A stretch of 47,500 bases of DNA from Heyndrickxia oleronia (GTDB lineage Bacteria > Bacillota > Bacilli > Bacillales > Bacillaceae_C). The position numbers were made by a program, and so were the translations under genes. The notes beneath the pieces are model-generated. The model saw only the letters and a program-made list of their open reading frames with translations, searched no databases and had not been told where the DNA came from. This document shows, piece after piece, positions 24,867 to 34,312 of this stretch. The DNA lies in assembly GCF_017809215.1 (NCBI RefSeq), contig NZ_CP065424.1:4760001-4807500 (forward strand), written 5' to 3'. The stretch's first letter is position 1, and each line of letters starts with the position of its first letter.

Positions 24867-25805
24867 TTATTGAAGCATATTAAAAATACTATTTTCCCCA
24901 TATATCATGTTTAATATCATTAGTCCGGCAATCATCAATATCGAAACAGGTGCAACAATAAATGTTGTTACTAGTGTCACTTTCGGTGAGGCTTTCGCTG
25001 CTAATTCTTTCACTTGTTCTTCTCTCAGTTTTCTCATATCTTCAGCTTGAATTTTAAACGTCGTAGCAATAGGTACCCCTAAGTTTTGACCTTGTATAAG
25101 TGACTTGATAAGACTCTGAAACTCAGTATTATCATTTCTCGATAACAGATTCCGATAAGCAGTTTCTCTCTGGACGCCTAATTCAATTTCATAATTAAAT
25201 CGAGAAAATTCTTCTCTTAGAGGTCCATCGAAAAAACGAATCACCTCCCTCAATGCCTGATCTAGATTAATACCAGCTTGAAGACTAGTACTAATCGTAT
25301 CTAAAAAGTCAGGTAAATCCTTTCTAATCAATTGTTGCCTCTTTTTTGCTTGATTACGTACGATTATAATAGGTAAGAAATAACCTAAAATCGGCAGAAA
25401 TATAATTGAGTATTGTGAAAATGGCAAACCAATAATTAGGGATAACACTCCTACAAAGAATCCAACGATAAGTAAAAAGATTTTCAATCCCTGAAATCGC
25501 TCAACAGTTAGATTGTAAGAATTACCTGACTTTCTCAACCAATTTTCCACATCATGATTTTCGCTAAAAAAATTGACTCTCTGTCCTAAATCTGAGAAAT
25601 CTTCCGCATATTTAGTTAGCTTCTGAATAAGCAGGCCTCGTCGATTTTTCTTTTTTGTTTTCTTTTCAAAAACATCTGTATAGGTTACATCTGAAATATG
25701 CTCAAGCAGCTCACGCTTTTCTCTAGAAAATACGTAATAATGACGAATAGCCATCCAAATAGTAAACCAGAATAAAATGATCATTAATATAATAAGAGCA
25801 TCCAT
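24867..25805 (-). CDS. tadC: Tad pilus inner-membrane platform protein TadC
   Basis: A 312-residue type II secretion F-domain protein. The N-terminal helix LIILMIILFWFTIWMAI, a pair of helices near the middle (LKIFLLIVGFFVGVLSLIIG and IIFLPILGYFLPIII), and the F-domain LPDFLDTISTSLQAGINLDQ with EFSRFNYEIELGVQRETAYR are seen. It also has a C-terminal helix. It partners TadB to form the membrane platform that couples ATPase TadA to pilin assembly. AAAGGTG precedes the start, and the gene begins 4 nt after the end of tadB. Confidence 0.9.
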   Translation of the reverse strand: MDALIILMIILFWFTIWMAIRHYYVFSREKRELLEHISDVTYTDVFEKKTKKKNRRGLLIQKLTKYAEDFSDLGQRVNFFSENHDVENWLRKSGNSYNLTVERFQGLKIFLLIVGFFVGVLSLIIGLPFSQYSIIFLPILGYFLPIIIVRNQAKKRQQLIRKDLPDFLDTISTSLQAGINLDQALREVIRFFDGPLREEFSRFNYEIELGVQRETAYRNLLSRNDNTEFQSLIKSLIQGQNLGVPIATTFKIQAEDMRKLREEQVKELAAKASPKVTLVTTFIVAPVSILMIAGLMILNMIYGENSIFNMLQ

Positions 25806-25809
25806 ACAC

Positions 25810-26739
25810 TTACACCTTTATATCAGAGATTTTTCTTATGAGAATAAACGAAATGATAATTCCTAAAAGGAATAATATTAAAATAATAATTCCTGGTAAT
25901 GTCCACAATGGATCTGTAAATCCATCCACCACATTATTCATTACTAGTAGAATAAAGATTGGCAAAGCAGGAACAATAAATGATACATATCTTTGCTCAG
26001 ATGTCATCGTCTTAATAGTCTGATTAAGTATTTTCCTATCTTCTAACGTATTGGACATGGTTTCCAAGGTTGCAGCTAAATTACCTCCGGTTTTCGTTTG
26101 AATAAGGATGGTTGAAATAAATAATTGAAAATCGCGAGACTTATTTCTTTTTTGGATTGATCGTAAAGCAATTTCTAAAGGAACCCCGAGCTTTAACTGA
26201 TTGGATATTCCTTTGAATTCTTTACCAGCTGGTGCTGGTATCTCTTTAGAGACTAAATCGATTCCTTGGCTGATAGTCAATCCAGATTTTGCTGCACTTC
26301 CTAGTAATCTACATATATCTGATAATTGGTCATTAAACCTTTCCTCGTACTTATTTTTTCTCAAATAGAACATAAGGAAGTGGGCACCTATTAGAATACC
26401 TATTGAAATAAGTATGTTTATACTTGCTGAAGTTTTAAAAAATTTCCCTAATAAAATGAACAGGATAAAAAAACCTAAAAAATGAATTCCCAAATATTCT
26501 GATGGTAATAGTGGCACATTAGCACCAATCAATTTATTGGATAGGGCCTCTGCTTGTTTTGATTGATCAAATCGGTCACCGACCACACTAATAAAGCTTT
26601 TTCTTTTTTCCTCAGGGAACCATTCATTCACTTTATTTCCCCATGCCCGCTTTTTTGAACGATATCCTAGATAAATATAAAATGCCCACAAGAGGAATAA
26701 GACGGCCAGGCTATACAGGATGGACACTGCTGTACTCAT
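25810..26739 (-). CDS. tadB: Tad pilus inner-membrane platform protein TadB
   Basis: A 309-residue F-domain membrane protein. It has an N-terminal helix (STAVSILYSLAVLFLLWAFY), mid-region helices, the cytoplasmic F domain ICRLLGSAAKSGLTISQGID, FQLFISTILIQTKTGGNLAA, and two C-terminal helices. The frame extends to 26967 inside the tadA gene, but GGGGG 8 nt before the ATG at 26739 indicates the real start and gives a length matching TadC. The gene overlaps the end of tadA by 29 nt, so they are translationally coupled. Confidence 0.9.
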   Translation of the reverse strand: MSTAVSILYSLAVLFLLWAFYIYLGYRSKKRAWGNKVNEWFPEEKRKSFISVVGDRFDQSKQAEALSNKLIGANVPLLPSEYLGIHFLGFFILFILLGKFFKTSASINILISIGILIGAHFLMFYLRKNKYEERFNDQLSDICRLLGSAAKSGLTISQGIDLVSKEIPAPAGKEFKGISNQLKLGVPLEIALRSIQKRNKSRDFQLFISTILIQTKTGGNLAATLETMSNTLEDRKILNQTIKTMTSEQRYVSFIVPALPIFILLVMNNVVDGFTDPLWTLPGIIILILFLLGIIISFILIRKISDIKV

Positions 26740-28087
26740 AAACAATCCCCCCTTTTGGTTCGAAAATAGCTGGATCCATTTGAATACCATTGATCGTAAA
26801 TCGTTCGAGACATTTAGGAATCGTACCTGTTGCAGTGAATATCCCCTGAATTTGCCCTTTAGAATTGATGCCTGTTCTTTGAAATCTAAAAATATCATGG
26901 ACTTGTATTTTATTATTCTCATCCACATAGACTTCTGATATATTAGTAATTCTTCGTGTTCCATCACTTAAACGATCGGCTTGAATGATGTAATCAAGCG
27001 CACCAACGATGTATTCACGAATAATATGTGTCGGTAAATCCATTCCTGCCATCACAACCATACCTTCTACACGATTAATTGCATCTGCTGGTGAGTTCGC
27101 ATGGACAGTTGTTAATGATCCTTCATGTCCTGTATTCATCGCCTGTAGCATATCAAAAGCTTCTGAAGCACGTACTTCCCCAACGATTATTCTATCGGGT
27201 CTCATACGAAGTGCATTCTTAACCAACTGACGTATGGTAACATCCCCTCTCCCTTCAACATTGGGTGGCCGAGCTTCTAATCCAACAACACTTGCTCGAT
27301 TTAGTCTTAATTCTGCAGAATCCTCAATCGTTATAACCCGTTCATACTCAGGAATAGCTTTTGCTACTGCATTCAATAATGTAGTTTTACCACTCCCTGT
27401 CCCTCCAGAAATAAGAATATTCATTTTTACCTGAACAAGGGCCTCTAAAAATAAAGACATTTCCTCTGTTAATGTTCCATTTTCAACTAAATCCACCATC
27501 TCAAAAGGTACTTTTCTAAATTTCCTGATCGAGATCAGGGTTCCATTCAAGCTTATCGGTGGAATAACAGCATTTACACGGCTTCCATCTGGTAATCTGG
27601 CATCAACCATCGGTGAACTTTCATCAATTCTTCTTCCTAATGGAGCAACAATGCGATCAATAATATGTCTAACATGTGATTCGTCTCTAAATTTAACTCC
27701 TGCTTTCTCTAATCTTCCGCTTTTTTCAATAAATACTTCATCCGGTCCATTGACTAGTATTTCCGTAATTTCATCGTCCTTTAAAAAGGGTTCAAGTGGA
27801 CCAAAGCCCACACTTTCATCTATTAATCTAGTTAAAAGTAGTTCCTTATCTGTACGTGGAATAACTACTTTTTCCTCCGATAAAAACTGATTAATCAATC
27901 TTTCAATAGTTAACCGCTTCTCACCTTCTGCTAGACTAATTAGTGTTTCTAGATTCGTTTCTGTCAATAACCTAGATTTATAATGTTCCACTAACTGATC
28001 AATATATGGGTTAAATGGTTGAACATTCACATCGGATATAGCTTCCTCTACTTCTGGCCGATCGATTTTCCGTCGAAATAAAGACAT
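26711..28087 (-). CDS. tadA: Tad pilus assembly ATPase TadA/CpaF
   Basis: A 458-residue secretion ATPase of the PulE/VirB11 superfamily. The N-terminal domain includes GFGPLEPFLKDDEITEILVN, with DARLPDGSRVNAVIPP near 162. Walker A ISGGTGSGKTT is at 226-236, followed by the Asp box VITIEDSAELRL and Walker B (DRIIVGEVRASEAFDML), then GHEGSLTTVHANS (His box). It powers pilin polymerisation from the cytoplasmic side. ATGs occur at 28093 and 28087; AGGGGG spaced 8 nt from the second favours 28087 (MSLFRRKIDR). Confidence 0.94.
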   Translation of the reverse strand: MSLFRRKIDRPEVEEAISDVNVQPFNPYIDQLVEHYKSRLLTETNLETLISLAEGEKRLTIERLINQFLSEEKVVIPRTDKELLLTRLIDESVGFGPLEPFLKDDEITEILVNGPDEVFIEKSGRLEKAGVKFRDESHVRHIIDRIVAPLGRRIDESSPMVDARLPDGSRVNAVIPPISLNGTLISIRKFRKVPFEMVDLVENGTLTEEMSLFLEALVQVKMNILISGGTGSGKTTLLNAVAKAIPEYERVITIEDSAELRLNRASVVGLEARPPNVEGRGDVTIRQLVKNALRMRPDRIIVGEVRASEAFDMLQAMNTGHEGSLTTVHANSPADAINRVEGMVVMAGMDLPTHIIREYIVGALDYIIQADRLSDGTRRITNISEVYVDENNKIQVHDIFRFQRTGINSKGQIQGIFTATGTIPKCLERFTINGIQMDPAIFEPKGGIVYEYSSVHPV

Positions 28088-28121
28088 GTTCATTTCCCCC
28101 TTCTTATAAAGAAATTGGCCA

Positions 28122-29270
28122 TTATTTCAACATCGAGGTTACCCATTTTTGTATGTCCTTTGCAGCAGGAATCAGCTTCTTTTCCTTTGGTTCCTTACGT
28201 ATAGGATTCCCTTGGTTTATTGCTGAAAGAACGCCTTTTGCATCTCTGCGTATTTGAGCAGTTATAGGATATTTAACAAACTTCTCTAAATCCTTCTTTG
28301 TTAACTCGTTTTCACTACCTGAGTTATTAATCACAATATCCATGCGATCATTTGTAATAATACCTAATCGTTGAAATAGTACTTCTACATGTTTTAATCC
28401 CTTGATTGCCGGTGTATCTAAAGTCATCACATAATATACTCGATCAGCATCCTCTAAAACAGCTGCCCCTACCTCATCCATATATGAAGGAATATCAACA
28501 ATGACAAAATCATAGCTCCTACGACATGCCTTTAATAGGCTCTCAATGAATTCTGAATCTATACTTTCTGCTAATTCCGCATCACGTGGGCTTAATAGTA
28601 CATCAAGTTTTGAATGCGTTTCTTTTTCTGCTACATTGCGTATATGATGCTCATTTATTTCTCGAATAACTGGTTTCAAATCAATGATTGAGCGACTACT
28701 TTCCATACCAAGAAACGTTTCCGCTCCTCCATATTGAAGATTTAAGTCTATATATAGTACCTGTGCAGTTGATTCTAATTTCAATGTTTGAGCAAACAAT
28801 GAACTTAAAAAGGTTTTACCACTTCCACCTTTTCCACTATAGAATGCAAAGACTTGACCGCTCCCCCTCTGAAATGTTCCCGAGGTAGCAGCTAGTTCTG
28901 TCATTGTCTTTCTTTGTAAAAACATGCTATTTAATTTATCATTCAATAAAGGCAATTCATCAGGGATAACTAAAAAATCTGTAGCCCCTGCTCTTATTAC
29001 ATCTCTATATAATTCAAAGTCTTGTGAATCATGAATAAAAAGAATCGTTAAGTTAGGATTTTCTTTTCGCATATAGTGAATTGTATCTATCGGATTTTCT
29101 GTTTTGCTATTCAATAATATAGCTATATTTAATTCCTGCTTTTTAACTTCATTCCGAACATAGCGTGTTTCAATTAATTGAACTTCAAAGGATTCAGTAA
29201 TACTTTCTGCTACTAATTTATATTGATCATTTTCCTCTCCAATAATGACAATTCTTTGTGATTTCTCCAT
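28122..29270 (-). CDS. tadZ: MinD-like pilus localisation ATPase TadZ/CpaE
   Basis: A 382-residue protein. Residues 1-115 form a receiver-like domain (RIVIIGEEND, PNLTILFIHDSQDFELYRDV, IRAGATDFLVIP). A ParA/MinD ATPase follows, with deviant Walker A YSGKGGSGKT (144-153), ID in VLYIDLNLQYGG, and SYDFVIVDIPSYMDE. TadZ/CpaE proteins place the Tad machine at its site in the cell. TAAGGAGAG lies upstream of the ATG. The gene lies between cpaB and tadA, as in other Tad loci. Confidence 0.9.
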   Translation of the reverse strand: MEKSQRIVIIGEENDQYKLVAESITESFEVQLIETRYVRNEVKKQELNIAILLNSKTENPIDTIHYMRKENPNLTILFIHDSQDFELYRDVIRAGATDFLVIPDELPLLNDKLNSMFLQRKTMTELAATSGTFQRGSGQVFAFYSGKGGSGKTFLSSLFAQTLKLESTAQVLYIDLNLQYGGAETFLGMESSRSIIDLKPVIREINEHHIRNVAEKETHSKLDVLLSPRDAELAESIDSEFIESLLKACRRSYDFVIVDIPSYMDEVGAAVLEDADRVYYVMTLDTPAIKGLKHVEVLFQRLGIITNDRMDIVINNSGSENELTKKDLEKFVKYPITAQIRRDAKGVLSAINQGNPIRKEPKEKKLIPAAKDIQKWVTSMLK

Positions 29271-29312
29271 ACTTTTGCTCTCCTTACCCCAGTCCTCTTC
29301 ATAACCCTGAAA

Positions 29313-30149
29313 TTATTTTTTTTCATCGCCTTTTTCAGATTTTTGCCCCTGTTCATTTGGAATATTAGCCTTTGAAGATTGGTCTTGTTTTTTTGAATCT
29401 TCTTTAGTTGTTGATGATTGATTATTTTGCTGCTTTTCATTACTATCTTTTTCATCCTTCGCTTCATTTTCAGTAGAAGCTTGGTTCTCTTTTATTTCTT
29501 CTTGATTCTCTTCCAATTGACTTTGTACGGCTTCATTGGATTGTCCTACATTCGACTTAATGATACGTACACTGTCCGCGTAATTCTGCATATGTATTAA
29601 TTCGGGGACTAGTGATTGGGAAATTTCTACTTGAATCCCTTTAAATTTACTTTTTTCTTTTGCAACTCTTGCTACTTTTACATCCTTCATAAAGAACTTT
29701 GTTTCTTCTTTTCCAGAAAATCGTTCTGATACAATGATGTCTACACGATCTAAAGCCTCTAATGGTTCATCAAAATAGACTCGATCTGATTGCATCAAAG
29801 TGACTAATCTATTTTTTTCCTCAACTACCGCTGATGCTTGCTTTAGAATATTTTTCGTAATCATATCGCCATCGGATAAAGGCACTACAGCAACTTTATT
29901 AAGTAAGTCTTCAGTTTTTGTCACATGGTAATCTTTTAAATATTTCTTTGGGATTTCATCTGTGGTTACATTTTCAGGAGTAATGATTGCGCGCGATGAG
30001 ATGTCCCCTTTTGCTACATATACTTTTACCATTGTTCCTAAATTATTATTTATTGCCTGAACCTTTTTTAACACAAGTAAACCCGCTGTTAATGCCAATA
30101 ATAAAGATAAAATAAAAAATATTATGGCTCTTCTCTTTGACTCCAACAT
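29313..30149 (-). CDS. cpaB: Flp pilus assembly protein CpaB/RcpC (SAF domain)
   Basis: A 278-residue membrane-anchored protein. One N-terminal helix (AIIFFILSLLLALTAGLLVL) is followed by the SAF domain (VKVYVAKGDISSRAIITPEN, VAVVPLSDGDMITKNIL) and a CpaB-like domain to about residue 200. The last 75 residues are a low-complexity Glu/Lys/Gln/Ser tail. In Gram-negatives RcpC works with a secretin; a Gram-positive version has no outer membrane partner and its role is unclear. It is first gene of the pilus operon; GAGG 7 nt before the ATG supports the start. Confidence 0.85.
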   Translation of the reverse strand: MLESKRRAIIFFILSLLLALTAGLLVLKKVQAINNNLGTMVKVYVAKGDISSRAIITPENVTTDEIPKKYLKDYHVTKTEDLLNKVAVVPLSDGDMITKNILKQASAVVEEKNRLVTLMQSDRVYFDEPLEALDRVDIIVSERFSGKEETKFFMKDVKVARVAKEKSKFKGIQVEISQSLVPELIHMQNYADSVRIIKSNVGQSNEAVQSQLEENQEEIKENQASTENEAKDEKDSNEKQQNNQSSTTKEDSKKQDQSSKANIPNEQGQKSEKGDEKK

Positions 30150-30933
30150 CCTCGTACCTCATTCCCTTTCCCTAAATAATGTAAATCGCATTTGAATATG
30201 TAATGATAGATTTTTATAATCATGAAGGAAAAAGCAAACTACTACCATTGCTTTTACATTCCTTTCTTCGAGAAGAATCCTAACTTTTAGCGATATTTTT
30301 TAAATAATAGGTATATATAAGGAAAGTCTTTTTTACTGTAATTTCTACTAGCTAATAGTTTATGTGGAAGTATATTCCTATATATAAGTATTTACCACCT
30401 GTTTTTGTAGCGGTCAATCGCACTAAAAACGGTGTCGAATGGTGTCTGGTACTATTTTTCTAAGGGTATTTCGAAACTAGGATTTTTTACTAGGTGAAAT
30501 GGATGGGACAAAGATAAAGTAACTAGGTACTACGGAGAGAAAAAAAGGAAAATTACGGAATTGATATTTCAAATATTACAAATTATAGTACAATTCTACT
30601 GTTTTTTTGTTTACTATATTGTTACTTTAAGAATGAGGAACTTTTAAGACAAACTAAAAAATCCCTTTACACTTTTCGTCAAAAGAATGGTCTTATAGTT
30701 AGAATGAAATATATCGTTCCACCTACGAGCTTAATATTCTAACTGATCTTACAATGAATTTTCACCTAACCCATCTGGTTATTTTTTGTATGCCTTATAT
30801 TCTGCATTACAGATAATTCCTCATTTAAAAAATCGTATAATAAATTCTTATAGGTGCATATTATTCATACAGCGTCATGTGTTCACTAAAATGGATAAAA
30901 ACAATACTAAAAATACTCTACCTGGAGTGGTGT
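30150..30933. other. Long intergenic region between the pilus operon and the DUF3231 gene
   Basis: About 780 nt separating divergent genes, so it should contain the promoter of the Tad operon (minus) and of the DUF3231 gene (plus). No ORF with a ribosome binding site is seen. A short GGTGTCGAATGGTGTCTGG stretch lies near 30431-30450. I could not assign promoter boxes for either gene with confidence. Confidence 0.45.
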
Positions 30934-31944
30934 ATGACAATGTTAAGAGATAACTCTTTAAATGAGAAATTAACATCTGCTGAAATGGGAAAACTGTGGG
31001 CGACATATATGGGAAATTCGATGTCTATAAGGGTCCTCACTTACTATCTTTTACATACGAAGGATAAAGAAATAAAAAAGGTCCTAAATCATGCATTGAA
31101 TCTAAGTGAAACAATGGTAAAAAGAAGTAAAAAGATTTTTATACAGGATAACTTCCCAGTACCTATGGGGTTTGGTGAACAAGATGTAAATTTAGGTGCC
31201 CCCAAGCTATTTGAGGATGAATTTTATCTTTATTATTTGAAATATGCCGGTAAAGCGGGCCTTAGCCTCTATTCTATTGCAATACCTATGGTAATAAGGC
31301 AGGATGTGAGAGATTTTTTTTCTTTCTGTCTTAACTCTACAGAAAAGCTGTTAATTGAAGTAATTAATATTCTAAATATGAAAGGGCTATTAATGAAGCC
31401 CTCCATTATTCCAAATCCAGAAAAAGTTAAAATTATTAAGTCTAATGATTATTTAAATGGATTTTTTGGAGGTGTGCGAAATCTTCATGCGTTAGAGATA
31501 GCGCATCTAAATGATAATATAGAAAGTGATGTAGCAAGTAAAGCCCTTCTGATTGGATTTAGTCAGGTAGCTAAAAATGAAAAGGTAAAAGATTTTTTTA
31601 TTCGAGGAAGAGATTTAACACACAGACATATTGAAAAATGCTCGCAAAAATTATCAAAGGATCACTTACCGTCACCTTCATTATTGGATCATTTAGTTAG
31701 TACCTCTTCATATGCACCGTTTTCTGACAGATTAATGTTATTCCATAAGATCGATATGTTTGCTATGAAAATAAGATCTTATGCGAATTCTATTTCAGTA
31801 AACGGAAGAAGAGATTTAGCCGCGATGTATTCTCGTTTTATTCTTGATGTTGGCTTTTATGTTGAGGATGCGATGAGTATCATGATTGAAAATGATTGGA
31901 TGGAAAGACCACCTGAAGCAGCTGATAGAAATGACTTAACGTAG
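30934..31944 (+). CDS. DUF3231 protein (two tandem domains)
   Basis: A 336-residue protein made of two related all-helical DUF3231-type halves, about 1-165 and 170-336. They are visible from LTSAEMGKLWATYMGNSMSI and HALEIAHLNDN at the domain starts, and from PMGFGEQDVNLGAPKLFEDE and LPSPSLLDHLVSTSSYAPFS in the equivalent later part of each half. The family is restricted to Bacillaceae-type spore formers; many members are thought to be sporulation-associated, and no function is known. GGAG 6 nt before the ATG at 30934 selects this start over 30877. It stands alone and is followed by a terminator. Confidence 0.82.
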   Translation: MTMLRDNSLNEKLTSAEMGKLWATYMGNSMSIRVLTYYLLHTKDKEIKKVLNHALNLSETMVKRSKKIFIQDNFPVPMGFGEQDVNLGAPKLFEDEFYLYYLKYAGKAGLSLYSIAIPMVIRQDVRDFFSFCLNSTEKLLIEVINILNMKGLLMKPSIIPNPEKVKIIKSNDYLNGFFGGVRNLHALEIAHLNDNIESDVASKALLIGFSQVAKNEKVKDFFIRGRDLTHRHIEKCSQKLSKDHLPSPSLLDHLVSTSSYAPFSDRLMLFHKIDMFAMKIRSYANSISVNGRRDLAAMYSRFILDVGFYVEDAMSIMIENDWMERPPEAADRNDLT

Positions 31945-32100
31945 ATGTATGATTAATAAGTATTATAGCTCCCTTATTAACAAATAAGAATTGCTAAGCA
32001 AATATTTAATAGGAAAATCTATCTTATTAAATACATAAAGATATATTTTGATCTCAATTTTTTATGTTACTACATTTAAAATAGAAAGTACTAACCCTGT

Positions 32101-32150
32101 ATTAAATTGACACTTGACGTACATTCAAGTGTCAATTTAATTTTAGATAT
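32101..32150. terminator. Bidirectional terminator between DUF3231 and MFS genes
   Basis: A near-perfect hairpin, AAATTGACACTTGA with TCAAGTGTCAATTT around a 6-nt loop, flanked by A/T runs on both sides. It lies 157 nt after the DUF3231 stop and 23 nt from the converging MFS stop. Confidence 0.8.
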
Positions 32151-32172
32151 CATTTTAAGCTTCTATTTATTT

Positions 32173-33603
32173 TTATATCTCTTCTACTTTTTCAGATATA
32201 GGTCTTTTTATCGGTGTAAGAAAAGTTATCACTAAAGCAATAATGGCTAACCCCATCATGAAGTAGTAGGATTCACCCGAAGCAAAAATTGAAGCTAATT
32301 CCTTAATTCTCTCTGTCACACCTTGGTTAACTAAACTGCCAGCATATTCCGTCGCTTTCGATGTATAAATCGTAACGACAACCGCTGTACCAATTGCCCC
32401 TGCAATTTGTCGAACCGTATTGTTTACAGCCGTTCCATGTGTAATAAGTTTTTGTGGCAAAGCATTTAAACCTGCTGTGTTCAGTGGCATTGTAATAAAG
32501 CTTAAACCAATACGTAAGAAAATCGTCCGAATCATTAAGAAAGTATATGTCGTTGTTTCTGTTAAGTCGGTTACCACCCACATTGAAGGAATGACAAAAA
32601 TTAACCCAATAATAAATAGTGGCTTTGCTCCATATCGGTCATACAATTTTCCGGTAACAGGAGATAGGAACGCATTCACGATGGCTCCTGGCAATAAGAG
32701 GAGTCCCGCATCAAATGCTGTAAATCCTCGACCGTCTTGTAAATAGATAGGGAGTAAAATCATATCAGCATATAACATCATCGTTACAATAATATTAATG
32801 AGAGACGTCATTGTAAAGGTCTTGTTTCTGAATACAAGTACATTTAAGAATGGATCACTTGAGCGTAATTGACGGATGGTGAATAGCACTAACACAATAA
32901 TACCTACAATAATTGTTGTTAACACCAGCGCATCGCCCCAGCCGTTACTACCAGCTTTACTAAATCCATATAAAACTAGCCCAAAACCAATTGTTGATAG
33001 AATGACACTAAGTACATCCAAATCTGCTTTCGACCCTTCAGATACATTGATTAAATATTTGAATGCTAATAGAATGACAATCCCGACTAGTGGGATTAGT
33101 CCAATAAACAACCAACGCCATGATACATATTCAATCACGAAGCCAGATAATGTTGGTGCTATTGCAGGTGCGAAAATCATTGCTAGCCCTAATAGACCCA
33201 TTGCGCTTCCTCTTTTTTCAGGTGGGAAGATAAACATAGCGACACTCATCATGAGCGGCATGATTATACCTGCACCCGCAGCCTGGATCATCCGTCCAAT
33301 TAATAATACTGAAAAGCTTGTTGCAATCGCACAAAATACAGAACCAAAAAGCAATAATAGCATCGAGCTAATAAATAATTGACGTGTTGAAAAACGCTTC
33401 ATTAAAAATGCTGTTACAGGAATTAATACACCGTTAACGAGCATGAATCCTGTTGCTAGCCATTGCACAGTTGTTGGACCAACACCGAATATCTTCATAA
33501 ATTCACTTAATGCAATATTTAATAGCGTTTGGTTTAAAATGGATAAAAAACCCCCGAGCAACAAGACGAAAAGTAATACTTTCTTATTTATTTGTTGAAC
33601 CAT
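32173..33603 (-). CDS. MFS drug efflux transporter, DHA2 family (EmrB/LmrB-like)
   Basis: A 476-residue transporter with about 14 membrane helices. The first helix is followed by NQTLLNIALSEFMKIFGVGP and the motif VQWLATGFMLVNGVLIP, typical of DHA2. Motif A-like FLMKRFSTRQLF and motif C-like GLAMIFAPAIAPTLSGFV are also present. It exports hydrophobic drugs by proton antiport; the substrate is unknown. A TetR-type regulator gene lies divergently 160 nt upstream, the usual arrangement for a drug-inducible pump. A GGGGAGG ribosome binding site precedes the ATG at 33603. Confidence 0.9.
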   Translation of the reverse strand: MVQQINKKVLLFVLLLGGFLSILNQTLLNIALSEFMKIFGVGPTTVQWLATGFMLVNGVLIPVTAFLMKRFSTRQLFISSMLLLLFGSVFCAIATSFSVLLIGRMIQAAGAGIIMPLMMSVAMFIFPPEKRGSAMGLLGLAMIFAPAIAPTLSGFVIEYVSWRWLFIGLIPLVGIVILLAFKYLINVSEGSKADLDVLSVILSTIGFGLVLYGFSKAGSNGWGDALVLTTIIVGIIVLVLFTIRQLRSSDPFLNVLVFRNKTFTMTSLINIIVTMMLYADMILLPIYLQDGRGFTAFDAGLLLLPGAIVNAFLSPVTGKLYDRYGAKPLFIIGLIFVIPSMWVVTDLTETTTYTFLMIRTIFLRIGLSFITMPLNTAGLNALPQKLITHGTAVNNTVRQIAGAIGTAVVVTIYTSKATEYAGSLVNQGVTERIKELASIFASGESYYFMMGLAIIALVITFLTPIKRPISEKVEEI

Positions 33604-33704
33604 ATAGACCTCCCCTTTACTTTATCAACACTCTGACGATAAAATTGATTGTAACAACTTTTATATCCAGAAACCACCAACATTTTTTAATGTAATGTCA
33701 ATTA

Positions 33705-33731
33705 TGCAACAATTTCTATTATTGTGTTGTA
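33705..33731. promoter_or_regulatory. Candidate TetR operator in the MFS/TetR intergenic region
   Basis: An imperfect palindrome, GCAACAAT with ATTGTGTTG around a short AT spacer, lies between the two divergent genes just ahead of the TetR gene. This is the usual place for an autoregulated TetR site. No binding evidence is available. Confidence 0.45.
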
Positions 33732-33766
33732 AAATTCTTAGCTTAATAGACAAAGAAGGTGTAAAA

Positions 33767-34312
33767 ATGTCTGCAAAAAAAGAAGATCCCAGGGCCATTC
33801 GTTCCAAGCGTTTATTAAAAGAAGCTGCTATATCATTATTAGTTGAAACACAAAATTTACAGGATTTAACGGTTCAAAAAGTTACAGCAAAAGCTGAATT
33901 AAATCGTGCCACATTCTACTTACATTATTTAGATTTGCGAGATTTAATGAGGCATATCGTTTATGATATTTTAGACGACCTGTCAAAGAAATTATTACCA
34001 CTTTTACAACTACAACCTGTAGATTTAGATGAACAGTTGCTTGCCTTTTTGGATTATTTTTATCAACATCGAAAGTTTTTAGCAGTGTTATTCGAAGAGA
34101 AGGCATTTCAGAAAAAGCTCCATAACTTTATTGTGGATATCGTTCAATCTAGACGCGATCTTCAAAAAATAGTAACAGAAGATGCTGTTTCAAAAGATAT
34201 TATTGCCTCATCCATTCTAGGGATAATAATGTGGTGGATTCGTGACGGAAAACAACATAGCTCTGAATTTATTGCACAACAAATGTCGGTATGGATGACT
34301 AAAAGACAATAG
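33767..34312 (+). CDS. TetR/AcrR-family transcriptional regulator
   Basis: A 181-residue regulator. The N-terminal helix-turn-helix is DPRAIRSKRLLKEAAISLLV, with LTVQKVTAKAELNRATFYLH as the DNA-binding part, followed by a helical ligand domain with FLDYFYQHRKFLAVLFEEKA. This C-terminal type occurs in DhaS-like/TetR_C_33 members. The frame is open to 33695, but GAAGGTG lies ahead of the ATG at 33767 and the HTH begins there. It probably represses itself and the divergent MFS pump. The inducer is unknown. Confidence 0.87.
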   Translation: MSAKKEDPRAIRSKRLLKEAAISLLVETQNLQDLTVQKVTAKAELNRATFYLHYLDLRDLMRHIVYDILDDLSKKLLPLLQLQPVDLDEQLLAFLDYFYQHRKFLAVLFEEKAFQKKLHNFIVDIVQSRRDLQKIVTEDAVSKDIIASSILGIIMWWIRDGKQHSSEFIAQQMSVWMTKRQ

